Below are positions 55,613 to 64,000 of a stretch of DNA of 64,000 nt, piece by piece. The notes below the pieces were generated by a model. That model searched no databases, was not told the DNA's origin, and saw only the letters and a list, made by a program, of their open reading frames with translations. The stretch is from Pseudomonas sp. RIT288. GTDB lineage: Bacteria > Pseudomonadota > Gammaproteobacteria > Pseudomonadales > Pseudomonadaceae. The position numbers and the translations under genes were made by a program. The DNA is taken from positions 62,001 to 126,000 of the forward strand of contig NZ_JFYN01000012.1 in the NCBI RefSeq assembly GCF_000631985.1. Reading direction: 5' to 3'. Position 1 is the stretch's first letter. Each line of letters begins with the position of its first letter.

Positions 55613-56826
55613 GCCTGCGCAATATCATCAAGCCGTACCCGTCGCCGATCATCACCGGCCGTGGCATCGACCTCGACTTCCCGATGCTCGCCGGTTGCCT
55701 GGCGCTGCTGGGCCTTGGCCTGATCATGATCGCCTCGGCCTCCACCGAAGTGGCGGCGGCGCAGTCGGGCAGCGCGCTGTACTACATGATTCGCCACCTC
55801 ATCTATGTGGCGCTGGGCCTGGGTGCCTGCATCGTTACCATGATGATTCCGATCGCCACCTGGCAGCGCCTGGGCTGGATGATGCTGATCGGTGCATTCG
55901 GTCTGCTGGTGATGGTGATCATCCCGGGGATCGGCCGTGAAGTGAACGGATCGATGCGCTGGATCGGTTTCAGCTTCTTCAACGTGCAGCCGTCCGAGAT
56001 CGCCAAGGTGTTCGTGGTGATCTACCTCGCCGGTTATCTGGTGCGTCGGCAGAAAGAAGTGCGCGAGAGCTGGATGGGCTTTTTCAAGCCGTTCATCGTG
56101 TTGCTGCCGATGGCGGGCCTGTTGCTGATGGAGCCGGACTTCGGTGCCACCGTGGTAATGATGGGGGCTGCGGCAGCGATGCTGTTCCTTGGCGGGGTCG
56201 GGCTGTTCCGTTTCTCGCTGATGGTGGTGCTGGCAGTCGGGGCCGTGGTCTTGCTGATTCAGATGCAGCCGTACCGTATGGCGCGTCTGACCAACTTCGC
56301 CGACCCGTGGGCCGACCAGTTCGGCGCCGGTTATCAGTTGTCGCAGGCGTTGATCGCCTTCGGTCGCGGTGAGTGGCTGGGCGTCGGCCTCGGCAACAGC
56401 GTGCAGAAACAGTTCTACCTGCCTGAAGCACACACCGACTTCGTGTTCTCGGTACTGGCCGAAGAGCTGGGCGCCGTCGGTTCGCTGTGCACCGTGGCGC
56501 TGTTCGTCTTCGTGTGTATTCGCGGCATGTACATCGGTCTGTGGGCCGAGAAGGCCAAGCAGTTCTTCGCCGCGTATGTGGCTTACGGTCTGTCGTTCCT
56601 GTGGATCGGTCAGTTCCTGATCAACATCGGGGTGAACGTCGGCCTGCTGCCGACCAAGGGCCTGACCCTGCCGTTCCTCAGTTATGGCGGCAGTTCCCTG
56701 GTGATCTGCTGCGCCTGCCTCGGCTTGTTGCTGAGGATCGAGTGGGAGAGTCGAACCCACCTGGGCAGTGAAGAGATGGAGTTCCATGAGAGCGACTTCG
56801 CCGAGGAGCCGAATCATGGGCGCTAA
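55609..56826 (+). CDS. ftsW: Septal peptidoglycan glycosyltransferase FtsW
   Basis: 405 residues, a SEDS-family protein with about ten membrane helices. Family marks: MRWIGFSFFNVQPSEIAK (catalytic region), PEAHTDFVFSVLAEELGAVG and LPFLSYGGSSL. It polymerises lipid II during septation in complex with FtsI. Its end overlaps the murG start by 11 bp. Confidence 0.95.
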   Translation: MSLRNIIKPYPSPIITGRGIDLDFPMLAGCLALLGLGLIMIASASTEVAAAQSGSALYYMIRHLIYVALGLGACIVTMMIPIATWQRLGWMMLIGAFGLLVMVIIPGIGREVNGSMRWIGFSFFNVQPSEIAKVFVVIYLAGYLVRRQKEVRESWMGFFKPFIVLLPMAGLLLMEPDFGATVVMMGAAAAMLFLGGVGLFRFSLMVVLAVGAVVLLIQMQPYRMARLTNFADPWADQFGAGYQLSQALIAFGRGEWLGVGLGNSVQKQFYLPEAHTDFVFSVLAEELGAVGSLCTVALFVFVCIRGMYIGLWAEKAKQFFAAYVAYGLSFLWIGQFLINIGVNVGLLPTKGLTLPFLSYGGSSLVICCACLGLLLRIEWESRTHLGSEEMEFHESDFAEEPNHGR

Positions 56827-57878
56827 CGTATTGATCATGGCCGGCGGCACCGGTGGCCACGTGTTCCCGGCACTGTCCTGTGCCCGCGAATTCCAGGCGC
56901 GCGGCTACACCGTGCACTGGCTCGGCACGCCACGCGGGATCGAAAACGAACTGGTGCCGGCTGCAGGTCTTGAACTGCATCGCATCAATGCCACGGGGTT
57001 GCGTGGCAAAGGCAAGCTGTCGCTGCTCAAGGCACCGTTCATGTTGCTCAAGTCGGTGTGGCAGGCGCGGGCGGTGATTCGCAAGCTGCGTCCGGTCTGC
57101 GTGGTCGGCTTCGGTGGTTATGTGACCGGGCCTGGCGGGATTGCCGCGAAACTGGCCGGTGTGCCGGTGATCGTTCACGAGCAGAACGCCGTGGCCGGCA
57201 CCGCCAATCGGTTGCTGGTGCCGTTCGCCGCTCGGGTGTGTGAAGCGTTCCCCGACACCTTTACTCTGTCGGACACCCGCCGTACCACCGGAAACCCGGT
57301 GCGCAGCGAGCTGTTCCTCGAAACATCGCGACCGGCTCTGGCCGGTCGCAAAGCGCGTTTGCTGATCCTCGGCGGAAGCCTGGGCGCAGAACCGTTGAAC
57401 AAGTTGCTGCCTGAAGCCCTGGCGCAGGTCCCTGCCGATTTGCGTCCGGAAGTGTTTCATCAGGCCGGCAAAAACCACGATGAAGTGACTGCAGAGCGCT
57501 ACCGCGCCGCCGGCGTGGATGCGCAGGTGCAGCCGTTCATCAAAGACATGGCCCAGGCCTATGGCTGGGCTGACCTGGTGGTGTGCCGCGCTGGCGCGCT
57601 GACCATCAGTGAGCTGGCTGCCGTTGGTCTGCCCTCGATGCTGGTGCCTTTGCCCCACGCGATCGACGATCACCAGACCCGCAACGCCGATTATTTGGCC
57701 CGTGAAGGCGCAGCCTTCGTGATGCCGCAAAGAACGACTGGTGCCGCGGACCTTGCCGCGCGCCTGACAGAGGTCTTGATGCAACCGCAACGACTCGAAG
57801 AAATGGCCCAAGCGGCCCGCCGTCTGGCCAAACCCGATGCCACCCGTAGCGTGGTCGATACCTGCCTGGAGGTGGCCC

Positions 57879-57886
<8 letters not shown>
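56816..57886 (+). CDS. murG: Lipid II synthase MurG
   Basis: 356 residues from ATG 56816 (GAGGAG upstream). GT-B glycosyltransferase that adds GlcNAc to lipid I at the membrane inner face. Glycine loops [14 protein letters not shown] (7-20) and [12 protein letters not shown], and C-terminal [14 protein letters not shown]. It overlaps the murC start by 8 bp. Confidence 0.95.
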
Positions 57887-60310
<2,424 letters not shown>

Positions 60311-60314
60311 GACC

Positions 60315-61181
60315 ATGCAAGGCGCTCATCTCAGACATCAGCCACCCGCACCCGGCCGCAAGCCGGTGCCGCGGGGTGCCAGCCGAATGGTGGCCAAAGA
60401 GCCGATGTCCGCGCGCCTGCCGAAAGCCAATTTCGGCTTTCTGAAAAGCCTGTTCTGGCCGGTGCTGCTGGTGGCGCTCGGGTTCGGTACCTACGAAGGC
60501 GCGCAGCGTTTGCTGCCGTACGCCGACCGGCCGATCACCAAGATCGCCGTGCAGGGCGACCTGAGCTACATCAGTCAGCAAGCGGTGCAGCAGCGAATCG
60601 CCCCGTACGTGGCGTCGAGCTTCTTCACCATTGATCTGGCCAGCATGCGGACCGAGCTTGAGCAGATGCCATGGATCGCCCACGCCGAAGTACGCCGGGT
60701 GTGGCCGGATCAGGTGGTGATCCGCCTCGAAGAGCAACTGCCGGTGGCCCGTTGGGGCGACGAGTCGCTGCTCAACAACCAGGGCCAGGCATTCACGCCA
60801 AAGGAGTTGGCGAACTACGAACACCTGCCACAGCTGTTCGGCCCACAACGGGCCCAGCAGCAAGTGATGCAGCAGTATCAGGTGCTGAGCCAGATGCTCC
60901 GGCCGCTGGGCTTCTCGATCGCGCGCCTGGAACTGCGTGAACGTGGCAGCTGGTTCCTGACCACCGGTGCCGGCAGCTCCGGCCCCGGCATCGAGTTGCT
61001 GCTGGGACGCGGCAACCTGGTGGAAAAGATGCGCCGCTTCATTGCCATCTATGACAAGACGCTTAAAGACCAGATTACGAACATTGCGCGCATCGATCTG
61101 CGCTACGCCAACGGCCTCGCTGTTGGCTGGCGGGAACCAGTAGCGCCGACGACAGCCCAACCCGCTGTCGCAAAGAATTAA
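60315..61181 (+). CDS. ftsQ: Cell division protein FtsQ
   Basis: 288 residues from ATG 60315 with GAGG upstream. A long proline-rich cytoplasmic N-tail (about 1-45), one membrane helix (about 47-62, [14 protein letters not shown]), a POTRA domain (about 75-145) and a beta domain. FtsQ recruits FtsB-FtsL and regulates septal synthesis. It sits 4 bp after ddlB and 15 bp before ftsA. Confidence 0.94.
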   Translation: MQGAHLRHQPPAPGRKPVPRGASRMVAKEPMSARLPKANFGFLKSLFWPVLLVALGFGTYEGAQRLLPYADRPITKIAVQGDLSYISQQAVQQRIAPYVASSFFTIDLASMRTELEQMPWIAHAEVRRVWPDQVVIRLEEQLPVARWGDESLLNNQGQAFTPKELANYEHLPQLFGPQRAQQQVMQQYQVLSQMLRPLGFSIARLELRERGSWFLTTGAGSSGPGIELLLGRGNLVEKMRRFIAIYDKTLKDQITNIARIDLRYANGLAVGWREPVAPTTAQPAVAKN

Positions 61182-61196
61182 GAAGAGGCAGGACCC

Positions 61197-62456
61197 ATGG
61201 CAAACGTGCAAAGCGGCAAAATGATCGTCGGTCTGGATATCGGCACCTCCAAGGTGGTGGCGCTGGTAGGCGAGGTCGCGGACGACGGCACGCTGGAAAT
61301 CGTCGGTATCGGTACTCACCCGTCCCGCGGCCTGAAGAAGGGCGTGGTGGTGAACATCGAGTCCACCGTGCAATCGATCCAGCGCGCGATCGAAGAAGCC
61401 CAGCTGATGGCGGGCTGCCGCATTCACTCGGCGTTCGTCGGCGTGGCCGGCAATCACATCCGCAGCCTGAACTCCCACGGCATCGTGGCGATTCGTGACC
61501 GCGAAGTGAGCTCGGCTGACCTGGAGCGCGTACTCGACGCCGCCCAGGCCGTGGCGATCCCGGCTGACCAGCGCGTGTTGCATACCCTGCCGCAGGATTA
61601 CGTGATCGATAACCAGGAAGGCGTTCGCGAGCCACTGGGCATGTCCGGCGTCCGTCTGGAAGCCAAGGTTCACGTGGTCACCTGCGCCGTCAACGCCGCA
61701 CAGAACATTGAAAAATGCGTGCGTCGCTGCGGTCTGGAAATCGACGACATCATTCTCGAGCAACTGGCCTCGGCCTACTCGGTACTGACCGACGACGAAA
61801 AAGAGCTGGGCGTGTGCCTGGTCGACATCGGCGGCGGCACCACCGACATCGCGATCTTCACCGAAGGCGCGATCCGCCACACCGCGGTGATCCCGATTGC
61901 CGGTGATCAGGTGACCAACGACATCGCCATGGCGTTGCGCACCCCGACCCAGTACGCCGAAGAGATCAAGATCCGCTACGCCTGCGCCCTGGCCAAACTG
62001 GCCGGTGCCGGCGAAACCATCAAGGTGCCGAGCGTTGGCGACCGTCCACCGCGCGAACTGTCGCGTCAGGCCCTGGCCGAAGTGGTCGAGCCGCGTTACG
62101 ACGAACTGTTCACCCTGATCCAGGCCGAGCTGCGTCGCAGCGGCTACGAAGACCTGATCCCGGCGGGCATCGTCCTGACCGGCGGTACGTCGAAGATGGA
62201 AGGCGCCACCGAACTGGCCGAAGAAATCTTCCACATGCCAGTACGCCTGGGCGTGCCGCATGGCGTGAAGGGCCTGGATGACGTGGTGCGCAACCCGATT
62301 TATTCCACTGGCGTTGGCTTGTTGATGTACGGCCTGCAGAAGCAGTCCGACGGGATCTCGTTCTCGGGCATCGGCAGCCGCGACAGCTACAGCAACGATG
62401 AGCCACAGGCGCCGTTGCTGGACCGATTGAAGAAGTGGGTTCAAGGCAACTTCTAA
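61197..62456 (+). CDS. ftsA: Cell division protein FtsA
   Basis: 419-residue actin-like ATPase that tethers FtsZ to the membrane. Nucleotide-binding blocks IVGLDIGTSKVVALVGE (about 9-25) and VDIGGGTTDIAIF (about 208-220), and VLTGGTSKMEG. The C-terminal amphipathic helix LLDRLKKWVQGNF is the membrane-targeting sequence. ATG follows AGAGGCAGG. Confidence 0.96.
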   Translation: MANVQSGKMIVGLDIGTSKVVALVGEVADDGTLEIVGIGTHPSRGLKKGVVVNIESTVQSIQRAIEEAQLMAGCRIHSAFVGVAGNHIRSLNSHGIVAIRDREVSSADLERVLDAAQAVAIPADQRVLHTLPQDYVIDNQEGVREPLGMSGVRLEAKVHVVTCAVNAAQNIEKCVRRCGLEIDDIILEQLASAYSVLTDDEKELGVCLVDIGGGTTDIAIFTEGAIRHTAVIPIAGDQVTNDIAMALRTPTQYAEEIKIRYACALAKLAGAGETIKVPSVGDRPPRELSRQALAEVVEPRYDELFTLIQAELRRSGYEDLIPAGIVLTGGTSKMEGATELAEEIFHMPVRLGVPHGVKGLDDVVRNPIYSTGVGLLMYGLQKQSDGISFSGIGSRDSYSNDEPQAPLLDRLKKWVQGNF

Positions 62457-62524
62457 AGCTTTACCGCAACACCGCTACAAAAATGCAGTAGGCGAAAAAA
62501 CTAGAGAATGTAAGGAGAGGGAAA

Positions 62525-63721
62525 ATGTTCGAACTCGTAGACAACATCCCCGCAAGCCCGGTAATCAAGGTTATCGGTGTTGGCGGTGGCGGCGGCAACG
62601 CTGTCAACCACATGGTCAAGAGCAACATCGAAGGCGTTGAATTCATCTGCGCCAACACCGATGCTCAAGCGCTGAAAAACATCGGCGCGCGCACCATCCT
62701 GCAACTGGGCACCGGCGTGACCAAAGGTCTCGGCGCTGGCGCCAACCCTGAAGTAGGTCGTCAGGCCGCTCTCGAAGACCGTGAGCGCATTGCCGAAGTC
62801 CTGCAGGGCACCAACATGGTGTTCATCACCACTGGCATGGGCGGCGGTACCGGTACCGGTGCTGCACCGATCATCGCTGAAGTGGCCAAGGAAATGGGCA
62901 TCCTGACCGTTGCGGTCGTGACCCGTCCGTTCCCGTTCGAAGGCCGCAAGCGTATGCAGATCGCCGACGAAGGCATCCGCATGCTCTCCGAAAGCGTCGA
63001 CTCGTTGATCACCATTCCGAACGAGAAGCTGCTGACCATCCTCGGTAAAGACGCAAGCCTGCTGTCGGCTTTCGCCAAGGCTGACGACGTACTGGCCGGT
63101 GCCGTTCGCGGTATCTCCGACATCATCAAACGTCCGGGCATGATCAACGTCGACTTCGCCGACGTGCGTACCGTGATGAGCGAAATGGGCATGGCGATGA
63201 TGGGCACTGGCTGCGCCAGCGGTCCGAACCGTGCACGTGAAGCGACCGAAGCGGCCATCCGCAACCCGCTGCTGGAAGACGTGAACCTGCAAGGTGCACG
63301 CGGCATCCTGGTGAACATCACTGCCGGTCCTGACCTGTCCCTGGGTGAGTACTCCGACGTGGGTAGCATCATCGAAGCCTTCGCTTCGGAGCACGCGATG
63401 GTCAAGGTCGGTACTGTTATCGATCCGGACATGCGCGACGAACTGCACGTCACCGTGGTTGCCACCGGTCTGGGCGCGAAAATCGAGAAGCCTGTGAAGG
63501 TCATCGACAACACCGTTCACACCTCCATGGCTTCCGCTCAGGTTCAACAACCGGCTCCTGCGCGTCAGGAAGCTCCGGCGGTGAACTACCGTGACCTGGA
63601 CCGTCCGACCGTCATGCGCAACCAGGCTCAGGCCGGTGCTGCGACTGCCGCGAAGATGAACCCGCAGGACGATCTGGATTACCTGGACATCCCGGCATTC
63701 CTGCGTCGTCAGGCCGATTGA
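62525..63721 (+). CDS. ftsZ: Cell division protein FtsZ
   Basis: 398-residue tubulin homologue and GTPase forming the Z-ring. IGVGGGGGNAVNHM at about 18-31, GTP-binding loop GMGGGTGTGAAP (about 105-116), and the C-terminal conserved peptide DYLDIPAFLRRQAD that binds FtsA/ZipA, separated by a variable linker (about 325-380). It has its own GGAGAGGG ribosome site; 68 bp separate it from ftsA. Confidence 0.98.
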   Translation: MFELVDNIPASPVIKVIGVGGGGGNAVNHMVKSNIEGVEFICANTDAQALKNIGARTILQLGTGVTKGLGAGANPEVGRQAALEDRERIAEVLQGTNMVFITTGMGGGTGTGAAPIIAEVAKEMGILTVAVVTRPFPFEGRKRMQIADEGIRMLSESVDSLITIPNEKLLTILGKDASLLSAFAKADDVLAGAVRGISDIIKRPGMINVDFADVRTVMSEMGMAMMGTGCASGPNRAREATEAAIRNPLLEDVNLQGARGILVNITAGPDLSLGEYSDVGSIIEAFASEHAMVKVGTVIDPDMRDELHVTVVATGLGAKIEKPVKVIDNTVHTSMASAQVQQPAPARQEAPAVNYRDLDRPTVMRNQAQAGAATAAKMNPQDDLDYLDIPAFLRRQAD

Positions 63722-63775
63722 TGGAATGTATCAGGGCTATGACGGTGATTGGTGTTCAGCAAAGGCTCGGTCTGC

Positions 63776-63781
63776 TATTAT
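63776..63781 (+). promoter_or_regulatory. Possible lpxC promoter -10 element
   Basis: TATTAT at 63776-63781, about 52 bp before the lpxC start. A weak TGTTCA lies 17 bp upstream (63753-63758). No terminator is visible between ftsZ and this box, so read-through from the dcw operon is also likely. Confidence 0.35.
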
Positions 63782-63797
63782 CGCCAGCCTTTGTTGA

Positions 63798-64000
<203 letters not shown>

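Overview
The window is a contiguous piece of a Pseudomonas chromosome, most likely from the P. fluorescens group. The evidence is the gene content and order (mqo; an acyl-CoA ligase/DUF1302/DUF1329/LuxR block; rplM-rpsI-petABC-sspAB; a yraL-P-like block next to rnpB; then a complete dcw cell-wall and division cluster running into lpxC), the high-GC codon use, and many copies of the short inverted repeats with a GTAGGAGCTGCCGCAGGCTGCG core that fill P. fluorescens intergenic spaces. No tRNA, CRISPR array, prophage, insertion sequence or replication origin was seen.

Layout. 1-11.8 kb: 5' end of mqo (minus), a gene-poor 0.7 kb stretch, small conserved proteins, the lipoprotein YajG, an acyltransferase, a CPXCG/DUF2007/SRAP trio, a Cache-type chemoreceptor, an M48 metalloprotease lipoprotein, a GDT1-family metal exporter behind a yybP-ykoY-type manganese riboswitch, RsmC and a 2-hydroxyacid dehydrogenase. 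11.9-15.1 kb: a LysE exporter facing an AraC regulator, with a 380-bp tandem duplication between them, then a divergent MFS transporter. 15.2-23.6 kb: acyl-CoA ligase, DUF1302 and DUF1329 envelope proteins and a MalT-like LuxR regulator. 23.6-27 kb: a serralysin-like RTX metalloprotease with long internal repeats and lower GC.

27-36.3 kb: a metallo-beta-lactamase-fold hydrolase, an OmpA-like lipoprotein, ZapG/YhcB, an alpha/beta hydrolase, TrpS with an unusual C-terminal extension, ZapE, a GlxA-type regulator divergent from an acyl-CoA dehydrogenase, and a Tas-like aldo/keto reductase. 36.5-41.5 kb: rplM-rpsI, the cytochrome bc1 operon petABC, and sspAB. 41.5-46.5 kb: dolP, diaA, yraN and lpoA (minus), divergent rsmI, and rnpB.

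46.5-64 kb: the dcw cluster, all on plus: mraZ, rsmH, ftsL, ftsI, murE, murF, mraY, murD, ftsW, murG, murC, ddlB, ftsQ, ftsA, ftsZ, then the 5' end of lpxC. Most genes overlap or nearly touch, so translation is probably coupled. MurE/F/D/C/Ddl build the UDP-MurNAc-pentapeptide, MraY and MurG make lipid II, and FtsW, FtsI, FtsL, FtsQ, FtsA and FtsZ form the divisome. Three MraZ-type repeats lie just downstream of a good promoter ahead of mraZ. LpoA and DolP, encoded just upstream, also act on envelope synthesis.

The observations most worth following up are the SRAP-domain protein lacking two expected active-site residues, the 380-bp duplication joining two convergent gene ends, the internally duplicated RTX protease, the ligase/DUF1302/DUF1329/MalT-like module, and the mosaic forms of the REP-like repeats.
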